A stretch of 49,178 bases of DNA from Lentisphaeria bacterium (GTDB taxonomy: Bacteria > Verrucomicrobiota > Lentisphaeria > Victivallales > UBA1829), in the NCBI GenBank assembly GCA_017629515.1, contig JAGBXB010000068.1, forward strand, positions 1-49,178, in the 5' to 3' direction. Below are positions 1 through 9,508 of the stretch, one piece after another. The notes under the pieces are model-generated. The model was not told where the DNA came from. It did not search any database and saw nothing but the letters and a program-made list of their open reading frames with translations. Position 1 is the first letter of the stretch, and each line of letters begins with the position of its first letter. The position numbers and the translations under genes are program-made.

Positions 1-1233
1 ATTTCCGTAAAGGATCAGCCCTGCACATGTGCTTCAAAGATCCTGGAAAACTTTGTTTCCCCTTATGATGCCACAGTCATCACCAAATTGAGAAATGCCG
101 GTATGGTGCTTATGGGAAGAGCCAACATGGATGAATTTGCCATGGGTTCTTCCTGCGAAAACAGTGCCTATCAGAAAACAGGGAATCCCTGGGATATTTC
201 CAGAGTTCCCGGCGGTTCCAGCGGTGGATCTGCTGCAAGTGTCGCTGCCGGTGAAACGGTGATCGCGCTTGGATCGGATACCGGCGGATCCATCCGTCAG
301 CCTGCCTCTTTCTGCGGGATCGTGGGGTTGAAGCCTACCTACGGGCGTGTCTCCCGTTTCGGACTGGTGGCTTTTGCCTCTTCTCTTGACCAGATCGGTC
401 CCATGAGCAAGGATGTGCGGGATGCCGCCGCCATGCTGGATCTTATCTGCGGGGAAGATGAAAGAGATTCCACAAGTCTGCCTGTGAGTACTCCGGAAGG
501 GGGATTCCTTGCTGCATTGGAAAGAAGTTCATCTGACCTTAAAGGGGTGAAGATCGGTATTCCCAAAGAATATTTCAATGTGGAAGGGGTAACTTCCGGC
601 GTGAAAAAGGTGACAGAATCCGCTATGGAGAAATTGAAATCTCTGGGTGCGGAATTTGTGGAGATCAGTCTTCCCCACACCAAATATGCCATGGCATGTT
701 ACTATATTATCGCTCCTGCGGAAGCAAGTGCCAACCTTGCCAGATTTGACGGTATCCGTTACGGGTTCCGCAATGAGGAATCCGGGGATCTGGTGAAGAC
801 CTACTTTGATTCCCGCGGGGAAGGGTTCGGCCCGGAAGTGACAAGACGGATCATGCTTGGTACTTACGTATTGAGCAGCGGCTATTATGACGCCTATTAT
901 GTGCGTGCCCAGAAGGTGCGTACTCTTATCCGTCAGGATTTTGTCAATGCTTTCAAAGAGTGTGATATTATCTTTACTCCGGTGGCCCCTGCACCTGCTT
1001 TCCGGTTCGGCGAAAAATCCGATCCTATGCAGATGTATCTTTCTGACGTGTTCACAACGGCATTGAATCTTGCCGGCAACTGCGGGATAAGTGTTCCTGC
1101 GGGCATTGATGAGGAAAGCAACATGCCCTCCGGGATCCAGTTGATTGCTCCGGATCTTGCGGAAGAAAAACTTTTCCAGGTGGCGTATGCCTTTGAAAAG
1201 GCAAGGGGAGAATTCCCTGTTTCCGCACTGTAA
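1..1233 (+). CDS. gatA: Glutamyl-tRNA(Gln) amidotransferase subunit A, 5' truncated
   Basis: GatA is the amidase subunit of GatCAB, which releases ammonia from glutamine to convert Glu-tRNA(Gln) (and often Asp-tRNA(Asn)) to the amidated form in the cytoplasm. The reading frame is open from base 1, so the gene starts outside the window. The visible part contains the amidase-signature motifs GGSSGGS (211-231, cis-Ser) and [10 protein letters not shown] (277-306, nucleophilic Ser codon at 289-291). The catalytic Lys of the Ser-cisSer-Lys triad should lie just upstream of base 1, because the first residues ([18 protein letters not shown]) align immediately after the usual KDN motif. The C-terminus looks complete and is followed by a strong terminator, so this is the last gene of its transcript. 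Family assignment is secure. Confidence 0.96.
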   Translation: MSVKDQPCTCASKILENFVSPYDATVITKLRNAGMVLMGRANMDEFAMGSSCENSAYQKTGNPWDISRVPGGSSGGSAASVAAGETVIALGSDTGGSIRQPASFCGIVGLKPTYGRVSRFGLVAFASSLDQIGPMSKDVRDAAAMLDLICGEDERDSTSLPVSTPEGGFLAALERSSSDLKGVKIGIPKEYFNVEGVTSGVKKVTESAMEKLKSLGAEFVEISLPHTKYAMACYYIIAPAEASANLARFDGIRYGFRNEESGDLVKTYFDSRGEGFGPEVTRRIMLGTYVLSSGYYDAYYVRAQKVRTLIRQDFVNAFKECDIIFTPVAPAPAFRFGEKSDPMQMYLSDVFTTALNLAGNCGISVPAGIDEESNMPSGIQLIAPDLAEEKLFQVAYAFEKARGEFPVSAL

Positions 1234-1266
1234 AAAAGAAAAAAGTATTTTACTTTTGTGATCTTT

Positions 1267-1311
1267 GATCCGGATGAATTGAAAAATATTTATCCGGATC
1301 TTTTGCTTTTT
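1267..1311 (+). terminator. Rho-independent terminator after gatA
   Basis: GATCCGGAT (1267-1275) and ATCCGGATC (1292-1300) form a perfect inverted repeat. The stem extends inward to 13 bp including one G-T pair, with an 8-nt A-rich loop, and is followed by a T-rich tract. It separates gatA from the next gene. Confidence 0.85.
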
Positions 1312-1374
1312 TTCCGGCTTCTGGCGGTGAAAAAGCAAAGGAAAAAGATTATTATTGAGGAAAAGAGGAAAAAT

Positions 1375-2523
1375 ATGATAGGAAGAAAAAAAATTGCTCT
1401 CTTTTATCTGATGAGTATTTTTATATATTTCTGCGGAATGGATCTATTGCCTTTTTATGCTGTGGAACCGGGGGAAAGATTGCCGGGATTGCGGGGGGAA
1501 AAGTGGTACAGTAAAGAACAGGAAAGCGGGAAACTTTTACAGATAGTTTTGCTTCTCGATCTTACTTCTTCTGATACCTTTCCTTTGCTTCGTATGCTGG
1601 AAAATATGAAAATATCCACATTGGGGAAAAATCTTTCCATCACCCTTTTTGCAATGAATGATGAGAAAACTGCCGATGCAATAATGAAAAGTTCCGGTGG
1701 AACAAGTTTTTCTGTGGGATTGGACAGCCGTTTGAAAATGCGCAATCTTCTGGCAGAAGATATCTCTCTTTTCCCACATGCCATTCTTGCAAAAAACGGG
1801 ATCGTCCAGTGGCGGGGGATGCCTACGGAACTGGAACTGGTTGCGGAAAAGATCTTAAAGGGCAGTTTTTCATTGGAAAAACAGAAGAAAGTGGAGGGGA
1901 TGCGCAAAGAATTGCAGATCGCCATTCAGTCCGGGCTTCCTGTGGTGGTTTCCTCCACTGCGGACAGGATCCTTGCCATATTGCCGGATGACCGCCTTGC
2001 CATCCAGTCCAAACTTTTCGCCTTTAATGCCATGCGGCAAAATGATGAAGCGGAAAAGTTTATTGAAAAAATCTGCCGTAATAATCCGGAGGATATGCGT
2101 TTAATGGTCATGCAGCTGGATTTTCTTTTACGGGAGGGAAAAATTGCCTCTTTCCTGAAAAAAGTTGGTGAAGGATGCAGAAAATTGAAAAAAAACAGTG
2201 ATATGCTTCTTTTCCTTTCTTTTGTATTGGAAAATGCTCCTTTCGGAACTCTGGATGTGAAGGAACTTCTTCCGGTTGCCTTTTCCGTGTATGAAAAACT
2301 GGGGAAAGAAGAAAAAATTTCTTCTGCGGATAAAGCTCTTGCCGCAGAAGTTCTGGCAAGGATTTACAGCATGGCGGGGCGTCTGGCAGATGCGGTGAGA
2401 TTGCAGAACGATGCCTGTAAGATCCGTAAAGGGGGAAATCTGGAAAAAGCGGCAAATGACCGTTTGAAATATTACCGGGATGCTCTTGAAGCGGGCGGAA
2501 TGAAATTGCCCGGAAAGAAATAA
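1375..2523 (+). CDS. Exported thioredoxin-fold protein with helical-repeat C-terminus, function unknown
   Basis: A 382-residue protein. The start at 1375 is preferred over an in-frame start at 1258 because it follows an AGAGGAAAA ribosome site, begins a signal-peptide-like segment (MIGRKKIALF, then a hydrophobic stretch to about residue 27), and the 1258 start would lie inside the gatA terminator. Residues about 45-165 resemble a redoxin/thioredoxin-like fold (beta strand LLQIVLLLDL, a P near the third strand in LFPHAIL, then GIVQWRG and an ILKGSF helix), but no CxxC or peroxidatic Cys is visible where one would expect it. Residues about 180-375 are helical and TPR-like. It follows the gatA terminator and precedes thiI by 24 bases. 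A periplasmic or lipid-free envelope role is an inference; the redox activity is probably absent. Confidence 0.6.
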   Translation: MIGRKKIALFYLMSIFIYFCGMDLLPFYAVEPGERLPGLRGEKWYSKEQESGKLLQIVLLLDLTSSDTFPLLRMLENMKISTLGKNLSITLFAMNDEKTADAIMKSSGGTSFSVGLDSRLKMRNLLAEDISLFPHAILAKNGIVQWRGMPTELELVAEKILKGSFSLEKQKKVEGMRKELQIAIQSGLPVVVSSTADRILAILPDDRLAIQSKLFAFNAMRQNDEAEKFIEKICRNNPEDMRLMVMQLDFLLREGKIASFLKKVGEGCRKLKKNSDMLLFLSFVLENAPFGTLDVKELLPVAFSVYEKLGKEEKISSADKALAAEVLARIYSMAGRLADAVRLQNDACKIRKGGNLEKAANDRLKYYRDALEAGGMKLPGKK

Positions 2524-2547
2524 TAAAAAAATGATAAAGGAAATAGA

Positions 2548-3768
2548 ATGATGAATGAATATAGATCCATAGCCTGCCGTTATCACGAGATTGCAACAAA
2601 GGGGCATAACCGTTCCATGTTTGAGGAAAGGCTTGTTGCCAATATCCGTATGCTTGCTGCCTATGATAAAATCGAAGAGCTTACGGTACAGAGAATGAGG
2701 GGCAGGATCTTTATCCGGAAAAAGAAAAATATGCCTTTTACGCAGGAAGAATTGGAAAATATCAAAAAAATGCTTTCCCGGGCATTCGGGATCGAATCCT
2801 TTTCTCCGGTACTGGAAACAAGTCCGGAGCTGGAAAATATCCTTGATCTTGCTGTGAAATGTGCTTCTTCCCTTATAGAAAAGATGCTGGAAAAAAAAGA
2901 ATATATTACATTCCGGACACGGGCAAGAAGAAGCGATAAAAGTTTTCCTCTGAAATCCAAGGAACTGGAAATCGAGATCGCCAAAAGATTGTGGAGTATC
3001 TTCGGGGAAAAATTGAAAATCGATCTTACTTCCCCGGATGTTTCTGTTGGAGTGGAAGTCCGGGATAAGATAGCACTGGTATATTATGAAACTTTCAAAG
3101 GACCGGGCGGACTTCCTGCCGGATGTAATGGAAATGTGCTTGCGCTTCTTTCCGGCGGGATCGATTCTCCTGTTGCCTGCGGTATGACGATGAAACGGGG
3201 TTGTAATGTGGAGTTTCTCACATTCCACAGTTACCCTTATACGCCCATGGAATCATTGGAAAAGGTGAAAAACATTGCATCCAGATTGAATCTTTATCAG
3301 AAAAAAGGCAGACTTTTTGCCTGTAATCTTTCCGAATTGCAGAAATTGATCCGGGATAATTGCAATCCCCGTTTCCGGACGGTATTGTACCGGCGCATGA
3401 TGTTCCGCATAGCGGAAATGGTGTGTCACCGTTACCGGCTGGGAGCGATCGTTACCGGGGATGCTGTGGGGCAGGTGGCAAGTCAGACACTTATAAATAT
3501 GAGTGTCATTAATGATGTAACAAAAATGCTTGTGTTGCGTCCCGTCTGCGGGATGGATAAACTGGAAACCATCGACCGGGCTGTGGAACTGGGGACATAC
3601 GATCTTTCCATTATTGATCTGCCGGATTCCTGTACGGTTTTTGCGCCGGATTCCCCGGCGGTTGCGGCAAAATATTATCTTGTGGAAGCGGAAGAGAAAA
3701 AGATTCCCAATCTGGAAGAAGCATTGGAGGAAACATTCCGCAATATTGAAAGGTTTGATGATCTGTAA
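2548..3768 (+). CDS. thiI: tRNA 4-thiouridine synthetase ThiI
   Basis: ThiI adenylates U8 of tRNA and directs sulfur insertion to make s4U; in many bacteria it also supplies sulfur to the thiamine thiazole. The 406-residue protein has the expected order: an N-terminal ferredoxin-like part, a THUMP domain (about residues 60-170), and a PP-loop adenylation domain with SGGIDSP at residues 202-208 and the FHSYPYT segment. The Cys in DLPDSC (C362) sits at the position of the conserved AANH-domain cysteine. There is no C-terminal rhodanese domain, so this is the short form, which takes sulfur from a dedicated cysteine desulfurase. Two adjacent ATGs (2548 and 2551) follow an AAAGGA site. It lies 24 bases after the preceding gene. 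Confidence 0.93.
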   Translation: MMNEYRSIACRYHEIATKGHNRSMFEERLVANIRMLAAYDKIEELTVQRMRGRIFIRKKKNMPFTQEELENIKKMLSRAFGIESFSPVLETSPELENILDLAVKCASSLIEKMLEKKEYITFRTRARRSDKSFPLKSKELEIEIAKRLWSIFGEKLKIDLTSPDVSVGVEVRDKIALVYYETFKGPGGLPAGCNGNVLALLSGGIDSPVACGMTMKRGCNVEFLTFHSYPYTPMESLEKVKNIASRLNLYQKKGRLFACNLSELQKLIRDNCNPRFRTVLYRRMMFRIAEMVCHRYRLGAIVTGDAVGQVASQTLINMSVINDVTKMLVLRPVCGMDKLETIDRAVELGTYDLSIIDLPDSCTVFAPDSPAVAAKYYLVEAEEKKIPNLEEALEETFRNIERFDDL

Positions 3769-3801
3769 AGAAGAGGGAACAACCTCATAGAAAGGATTTT
3801 T

Positions 3802-4584
3802 ATGTTTGACGGAAAAAAAGTAGCCATCGTAATGCCCGCATATAATGCGGCGGAAACACTTGTAAAAACCTATGAAGAGTGTGTAAATCAGCCCTTTGTG
3901 GATATGGTCATCATTGTGGATGATGCGTCAAAGGATTCTACGGAAAGTATCGGAGAAAAACTTGCGGAAAATGAAAATACCTTTTATCTGCGCCATGAAG
4001 CGAATAAAGGGTATGGCGGTAATCAGAAAAACTGTTACCGTATTGCTCTGGAACACGGGGCGGATATTGTGATCATGGTACACCCGGATTATCAATATAC
4101 CCCTCTTCTCATCCCTGCCATGGCAAGTATGATCGGCAATGGGCTGTATCATTGCGTACTTGGTTCCCGGATCCTGGGCGGTTTTGCGTTGAAAGGGGGA
4201 ATGCCCCTTTATAAATATATCTGCAACCGCTTCCTTACCTTTTTTGAAAATCTTTTTACCGGGGCAAAATTATCGGAATACCATACCGGATACAGGGCGT
4301 TTTCTGCTGAATTGTTAAAGAAACTGGATTTTACATATAATTCCGACGATTTCGTTTTTGATAATGAAATGCTTGTGCAGATATTGTGGACGGGAGTACG
4401 TATTGCGGAGGTGAGTTGTCCCACAAAATATTTTGAAGAGGCATCCAGTATCAATTTCATCCGCAGCTGCAAATATGGCATCGGTTGTGTATTTCTTTCT
4501 CTTCTTTACCGGCTGTGCCGTATGGGACTTTGGAAAGATAAGAGATTGAGGGCAGAAAATAAAAATATTTTTGCAGAGGAATAA
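3802..4584 (+). CDS. Family 2 glycosyltransferase (dolichyl-phosphate-mannose synthase-like)
   Basis: A 260-residue GT-A fold enzyme. Visible motifs are the N-terminal VAIVMPAYNAAETL strand-loop, DDAS at residues 40-43 (nucleotide-sugar binding), KGYGGNQK at 69-76, and HPDYQY at 94-99 in the place of the metal-binding DxD. It is of the DPM1/UDP-glucose-undecaprenyl type. There is no membrane anchor, although the C-terminus is basic and moderately hydrophobic. The next gene begins only 4 bases after its stop and encodes a GT-C membrane glycosyltransferase, which would use a polyprenyl-phosphate sugar. The natural reading is that this enzyme charges the lipid carrier and the next protein transfers the sugar outside the membrane. 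The sugar is unknown. Confidence 0.85.
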   Translation: MFDGKKVAIVMPAYNAAETLVKTYEECVNQPFVDMVIIVDDASKDSTESIGEKLAENENTFYLRHEANKGYGGNQKNCYRIALEHGADIVIMVHPDYQYTPLLIPAMASMIGNGLYHCVLGSRILGGFALKGGMPLYKYICNRFLTFFENLFTGAKLSEYHTGYRAFSAELLKKLDFTYNSDDFVFDNEMLVQILWTGVRIAEVSCPTKYFEEASSINFIRSCKYGIGCVFLSLLYRLCRMGLWKDKRLRAENKNIFAEE

Positions 4585-4588
4585 AGCA

Positions 4589-7500
4589 ATGAGTAAAAAA
4601 ACAGGTTTTTTGATTTTTCTTACAGTCTTTCTTGCCTGTTCCTGGTTCTTTTCCACCGGAGGCTGGAATCAGATCTCCCGTATAGATGCGATCATGTCTT
4701 TTGTGGAATTTCCTGTGGAAAAAAGAAAAAATCCTGATTTCCTTTCTTTCCGTATCAATCACTTTGTTACTGCACCGGAAAAAGGGTATAATACAGGGGA
4801 TTGGTCTTTTTACAAGGGGAATTACTACTCCAATAAAGCCCCCGGTCCATTGTTCCTGGGCATCCTTGTTTACGCTCCGCTGCATTGTCTGGAATATCTT
4901 ATATTTGGTTTTCTGGATGATATCCTTACGGATGTGATCAATATGTATATTGTCAATCTTGTGCAAAGTGCCCTGCCTGCGGCTCTTGGTGCATGGATAT
5001 TGTTTTATATCCTGCAAATGCTCGGGACGGGGAAAAATGCCTCTGCTTTCTGGTCACTATCCTATGGATTGGCTACTCCTGTATTTTGTTACAGTTCCAT
5101 GATGTGGGGGCATGTGCTTGCGGCTGCATCTTTCATGTTTGCCATATATTTTTACTTGAAAAACAGTAATAAAAGCACTTTTTTCTGTGGGCTTTTCTGC
5201 GGATATGCGGTATTGTCGGATTATCTTTGCGGGGTGCTCGTTCCGGCTTTTGCTGTTATGCTTTTTCTGCGGGAAGTTCAGGAAAGGGAAGGAACAAAAA
5301 AAGAAAAAATATATGGAGCGGTAAAAAAACTCCTGTATTTTGCGCTGGGAGGACTTCCCATGCTTCTTCTTTATGCCATGTATCATAAAATCTGTTTCGG
5401 TTCATTCTTTACACCTGCAACGGTCTTCAATAATCCCGTCTTCCATGATAAAGAGATGCTTGGAGGTACATTCGGCAGTTTTAAGCCTTTCATCATTTTG
5501 AAACTGCTTTTCAGTCAGCACAGGGGATTGCTTTTCTATTCCCCCATCCTTCTGGCATTCATCCCGGGATTTTTCAATATGATCCGGGGGAAAAAAGAGA
5601 CCCGGATTTTGGGATGGGGCTTGGGTTTTATTATTGCTTTTACTCTTATTGCGACAGCGTCTTTCAATGGCTGGCACGGCGGACACGCTTTTTCTGCAAG
5701 GTATCTGATCTGTGTCATTCCGGCTGTGGCGGTTCTTTGCGGGAGTGTTCCTTTGAATACTCTTTTCCGGAAAATTCTTGCTGCCGGTGCATTCATTCTT
5801 TCCTTTTTCTATATGCTTATCATTACTTATCTCAATCCTCTCATCAATGAGATGGTACAGGAGCCTTTCTGGGGGCTGGCGGCTGATTGTCTGAAAAGCA
5901 CGGCGAAGACTCTGCCTCCGCCGCATCTTATGCGGATGTATGGAATGATTGAAAATCTGAAAGCAGAAGCCTTCTCCTATTCTTCTTTTTCTCTTGGAGA
6001 ACTTTTTGGACTTTCAGGTTATGGAAGCATGATTTTACTTACGATCCTTCTTTGTGTACTTATCGGCATGATTTTCCGGGAAAATATAAAAAATCTTTCT
6101 GTTTTCAAAGAAAAGATCCGGAAGTTAAATTCTTACAATTTCCAGTTTTCTTTTTCTGCACTATTGTTTTGCATGCTTCTTGTATTGCTTTTTGCCTTTC
6201 CCGGGATGACGCCATGGATCAATGATGAACCCTCTTTGCTTTTCAGGGCAATAAAAAATAATGATGCATTGACTTTTGCTGTGCGGGGATTGACCGGTTC
6301 GGTGGGATTTTTTTACGGACCACTTGCTGTATGGTTCTATCAGGGGCTTCTGCTGTTGACTTTTGAGCCTGCCTCGCTTGTCATATTGAAAGTTCTTGTT
6401 ACTGTCCTTGCATCACTTTGGGCAATCAGGAATATTTGCAATACCGTGGTTCTGGACTGGAAGAAAAGTTTTGTTTTCCTCTTTGCTTCTCCTTTTGCGT
6501 GGCATTATACGAGAGTATTGTGGGATAATGTATTATTGTTTCCCCTTTCTTTGTGTCTGCTTGCTTTTGTATGCAGATTTTTGCGTGAGGAAAAAAGTAC
6601 TTTCAAAAATGCTGTGGGTGCGGGACTTTGCGGGTGCGGGATGCTTTTGCTTCATCCCATGAGTTTGCCTGTGGTTGCCCTTTTTCCCTTTGTGCTTTTT
6701 GCGGATATCCTTCTGCGGAAAAAAGGCGAATGGAAAAAGATCAAGTCCTGGGGAAGTATCTTCTTTGGCGGAATGATCGCTGCATTACCTGCATTGTATT
6801 TTTATCTGCCGCAGGTTGTTGCCGGACATGGAAAAACTGGAACGATTCTTTCCGGAAATGTGGAAAGTATGAAAAGTGTTTCCCCGGATAAGATATTTTC
6901 TTATATGGAAAATCTTTCCGGATTCGGGTATGGAAAATGGTTTATTCCGGAATTGTGTGGCGGGAACAAGGGAATCATTTATTCCGCAGCGGGAATTGTT
7001 CTCCTCTGTCTGTTGACTTTCTGTTTGCTTATCGGTGTCATTAATATTGGTAAGAAGGCTTTGAAAAAGGATTATTCCATAGAAACATTATTCGGAGGAT
7101 TCTGTATATGTGTTCTTCTTGCCAAAATCGTAATGGAATATGCGTTAAAATTGAAAGTATATCCCCATTATCAGATGCCCTATGTGCCTGTTGCCGGATT
7201 TCTTGTGCTTATGGGGGCAAAATATATCTGGAAAAACGGCAGGGGATTTATGATAATAACAGTAAGTAACTGCGTCCTTCTTCTGATGACATTTTCCCTT
7301 TTCCTCACCATTTATTTCCATGACGGGACAAAATCTTTTGTTTACGGCCCTACATTGGGAAATCAGTTTGAAATGGTGAGAAAGGTGGAGAAAATGATCC
7401 GGTTCGGCGTTATTCAGTCCTTCCGGCATGGCGTGGGCAATTACCGGGCATTTCCTCAGGCTCTGGAAACATTGTTTTTACTCAATGCCCATATTTATAA

Positions 7501-7651
7501 GGCGGTGGAAAAAGAGTTGCCGCCCAAAGATGTGAAATATAATGTGATTTTGCGTTATGTTTCCACTGATCCGGCATCCGGATTGCTGGGGTTGGATATA
7601 GATCAGGTTGCCGGAGTGCAATATGATATAGGTAAAAAACTGGAGGAATGA
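4589..7651 (+). CDS. Large polytopic membrane protein with two GT-C-like modules
   Basis: A 1020-residue membrane protein. ATG at 4589 is chosen because GCAGAGGA lies 8 bases upstream; an in-frame TTG at 4571 lies inside the previous gene. The first half (about 1-500) has an N-terminal hydrophobic segment, acidic residues in the first external loop (RID33 and GDW around D71), then many transmembrane segments, as in polyprenyl-phosphate-dependent GT-C glycosyltransferases. A second, similar layout begins at about residue 520: a new hydrophobic segment followed by an NDEP loop (N545-D546-E547-P548, compare the DE loop of ArnT/PMT enzymes) and about ten more hydrophobic segments. This looks like a duplication or fusion of two GT-C modules. 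It is coupled to the upstream GT2 gene. Substrate and acceptor are not predictable. Confidence 0.7.
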   Translation: MSKKTGFLIFLTVFLACSWFFSTGGWNQISRIDAIMSFVEFPVEKRKNPDFLSFRINHFVTAPEKGYNTGDWSFYKGNYYSNKAPGPLFLGILVYAPLHCLEYLIFGFLDDILTDVINMYIVNLVQSALPAALGAWILFYILQMLGTGKNASAFWSLSYGLATPVFCYSSMMWGHVLAAASFMFAIYFYLKNSNKSTFFCGLFCGYAVLSDYLCGVLVPAFAVMLFLREVQEREGTKKEKIYGAVKKLLYFALGGLPMLLLYAMYHKICFGSFFTPATVFNNPVFHDKEMLGGTFGSFKPFIILKLLFSQHRGLLFYSPILLAFIPGFFNMIRGKKETRILGWGLGFIIAFTLIATASFNGWHGGHAFSARYLICVIPAVAVLCGSVPLNTLFRKILAAGAFILSFFYMLIITYLNPLINEMVQEPFWGLAADCLKSTAKTLPPPHLMRMYGMIENLKAEAFSYSSFSLGELFGLSGYGSMILLTILLCVLIGMIFRENIKNLSVFKEKIRKLNSYNFQFSFSALLFCMLLVLLFAFPGMTPWINDEPSLLFRAIKNNDALTFAVRGLTGSVGFFYGPLAVWFYQGLLLLTFEPASLVILKVLVTVLASLWAIRNICNTVVLDWKKSFVFLFASPFAWHYTRVLWDNVLLFPLSLCLLAFVCRFLREEKSTFKNAVGAGLCGCGMLLLHPMSLPVVALFPFVLFADILLRKKGEWKKIKSWGSIFFGGMIAALPALYFYLPQVVAGHGKTGTILSGNVESMKSVSPDKIFSYMENLSGFGYGKWFIPELCGGNKGIIYSAAGIVLLCLLTFCLLIGVINIGKKALKKDYSIETLFGGFCICVLLAKIVMEYALKLKVYPHYQMPYVPVAGFLVLMGAKYIWKNGRGFMIITVSNCVLLLMTFSLFLTIYFHDGTKSFVYGPTLGNQFEMVRKVEKMIRFGVIQSFRHGVGNYRAFPQALETLFLLNAHIYKAVEKELPPKDVKYNVILRYVSTDPASGLLGLDIDQVAGVQYDIGKKLEE

Positions 7652-7655
7652 GAAA

Positions 7656-8190
7656 ATGGAAAAAAGAGATGTAATACTTTCCTGTATGGAAAAAAAGAAG
7701 AAGTTGCCGTAATTTCAAAAGCGATATGATCCCCTCTGACATTCTGGAAAAGATCCTCCGTGCCGGAACTTTTGCCGCAAGTGGAAGAAACCGCCAGTCT
7801 CCTGTTATTATTGCCGTTACAAATAAAAAATTGCGGGATGAGATCTCTCTCTGGAACAGAAAAATCATGGGAACGGATTCTGATCCCTTTTATAACGCGC
7901 CTGTGATCCTTATTGTCCTTGCAGATAAAAATGTTCCCACTTACTTATATGATGGCAGTTTAGTCATGGCTAATCTCATGCTTGCCGCCCATTCTTGCGG
8001 CGTGGCAAGCTGCTGGATACACCGGGCAAAGGAGGAATTTGATAGTGATGAGGGAAAACTCCTTCTGAAAAAACTGGGGATCAGCGGTGAGTATGAGGGG
8101 ATCGGGCATTGTGCATTGGGGTATAGTGCTGTTCCTCTGCCGGAGGAAGCTCCTCCCCGGAAAAAAGATTATATTTATTATGTGGATTGA
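7656..8190 (+). CDS. Nitroreductase-family protein with a frameshift near its N-terminus
   Basis: Nitroreductases are FMN-dependent NAD(P)H oxidoreductases. The ATG at 7656 has a GGAGG site in the end of the preceding gene and encodes MEKRDVILSCMEK, but that frame stops at 7710-7712. The rest of the protein is in another frame: upstream of the first downstream ATG (7726) that frame reads RRSCRNFKSD, which is exactly the RRSxRxF FMN-phosphate-binding start of the family. Skipping one A in the seven-A run at 7690-7696 joins the halves into a normal 177-residue protein. The body shows TFAASGRNRQSPV, the NLMLAAHSCGVASCWIHR segment and a C-terminal LGY. As written, translation could restart only at 7726, giving 154 residues lacking the FMN-binding arginines. 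Sequencing error, real mutation or slippage-dependent expression are all possible. Confidence 0.75.
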
Positions 8191-8233
8191 CCGGATATCC
8201 CCCCGGCAATACCATAAAGAAAAAGGATAAAAA

Positions 8234-9505
8234 ATGTTTTTCTCCCGGAAATTTTTACCATATTTTACAGTTTTCTTCTTCGGCGCATTCAATGACAATA
8301 TGTTCCGGAATGCCCTTGTGGTTATGATCACTTATCAATCCGGATTTTCTCCGGAAAAGGCTTCCGGGCTTTCTTTCCTTGCCATGGCTTTATTGATGCT
8401 GCCCTTTTTTCCTTTTTCCGCATTGGCAGGGGAGGCTGCGGATAAATTTTCCCAGAGAAAGATGTTCCGCATCGTAAAAATCGCGGAAGGAATTTTGATG
8501 CTTCTCACGTTTGCGGCATTTGCCGGCAAATCTTTTCTTTTTCTTATGATCCTGCTTTTCCTGATGGGAACTCAATCGGCGTTTTTCAGTCCTTTGAAGT
8601 ACTCCTATATGCCCCGGAATCTGGAAAAAGGCGATCTTTTGAGAGGAAACGGTTATGTGAATGCGGGTACTTATGCGGCGATCCTTGTCGGCACACTTGC
8701 AGGCAATACGCTTATTGAATTGCCCGATGGCAGATTGTGGACAGGGGGCATTTTGGTTCTTTTTGCCCTTGCCGGTATTGCCGGAGCATGGTTCGTGCCG
8801 GAAAAGATGCCGCCCTCTCCGGAGATACGGATGGATTGGAATATTGGACGCAGTACCTTTCAACTGTTGAAAAATATATTCAGGAATAAAAATCTTTTAC
8901 GCTGTACTCTGGGATTGTCCTCTTTCTGGATGACCGGAGCATTGTATGTTTCCCAGCTTGCCGGGTTCTGCAAAGATGTGCTTTGCACCCAATCCCGGCT
9001 TATTCCCTTGCTGTATGCGGTATTTTCCGTGGGGGTGGCTCTGGGATCACTTTTCTGCGGACTTGCGGGAAAAAAGAAGAACGCTATGCTTTTTGTATTC
9101 CCCGCACTGATCCTTATGGCACTTTTTACTTCTGATCTCTATCTGCTTTCCCTTTCCTGGAAAGGGGATCCTGCCAACTTATACACTCTATCCCAACTTT
9201 TTGCCATACCGGGATTTTACAGGATCATTGCCGATCTCTTTTTCCTCGCCCTTTGCGGCGGATTTTATTCAGTTCCTTTAAATACCTTTTTACAGAAAAA
9301 TACTCCTGTAAAAGAGACGGCAAGGATCATTGCCGGAAATAATGTACTGAATTCTGCGGCGATCGCAGTGGGGACAATTATTGTCTCCTGCCTGATGGGG
9401 ATAAAATTATTAAGTATTTCCGGCGTATTTCTTGTGGTAGCCGCAGTGAATGTGCTTACAGCATTCTACCTGCTTCCCCTGATACGGCAGAAAGAAACAT
9501 TATAA
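8234..9505 (+). CDS. MFS transporter, LplT (lysophospholipid flippase)-like
   Basis: A 423-residue transporter with about 12 hydrophobic segments. The N-terminal FFFGAFNDNMFRNALVV (from about residue 14) is characteristic of the LplT/Aas-type major facilitator branch, which flips lysophospholipids inward for re-acylation. A typical MFS basic loop between TM2 and TM3 is visible (AGEAADKFSQRK). It has its own AAGGA site 43 bases after the nitroreductase gene. It lacks the fused acyltransferase domain seen in some Aas proteins, and no acyltransferase partner is adjacent. Its stop is only 3 bases from the end of the convergent AraC gene. The MFS assignment is firm; the substrate is inferred from the N-terminal signature. 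Confidence 0.8.
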   Translation: MFFSRKFLPYFTVFFFGAFNDNMFRNALVVMITYQSGFSPEKASGLSFLAMALLMLPFFPFSALAGEAADKFSQRKMFRIVKIAEGILMLLTFAAFAGKSFLFLMILLFLMGTQSAFFSPLKYSYMPRNLEKGDLLRGNGYVNAGTYAAILVGTLAGNTLIELPDGRLWTGGILVLFALAGIAGAWFVPEKMPPSPEIRMDWNIGRSTFQLLKNIFRNKNLLRCTLGLSSFWMTGALYVSQLAGFCKDVLCTQSRLIPLLYAVFSVGVALGSLFCGLAGKKKNAMLFVFPALILMALFTSDLYLLSLSWKGDPANLYTLSQLFAIPGFYRIIADLFFLALCGGFYSVPLNTFLQKNTPVKETARIIAGNNVLNSAAIAVGTIIVSCLMGIKLLSISGVFLVVAAVNVLTAFYLLPLIRQKETL

Positions 9506-9508
9506 AAT

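Noticed and set aside
529-1338. 269-residue open frame on the minus strand opposite gatA
   Set aside because: Lies opposite the conserved gatA, has no ribosome site or domain pattern and reads through the gatA terminator.
1258-1374. Upstream start for the thioredoxin-fold protein
   Set aside because: It would place the first codons inside the gatA terminator and hide the signal peptide.
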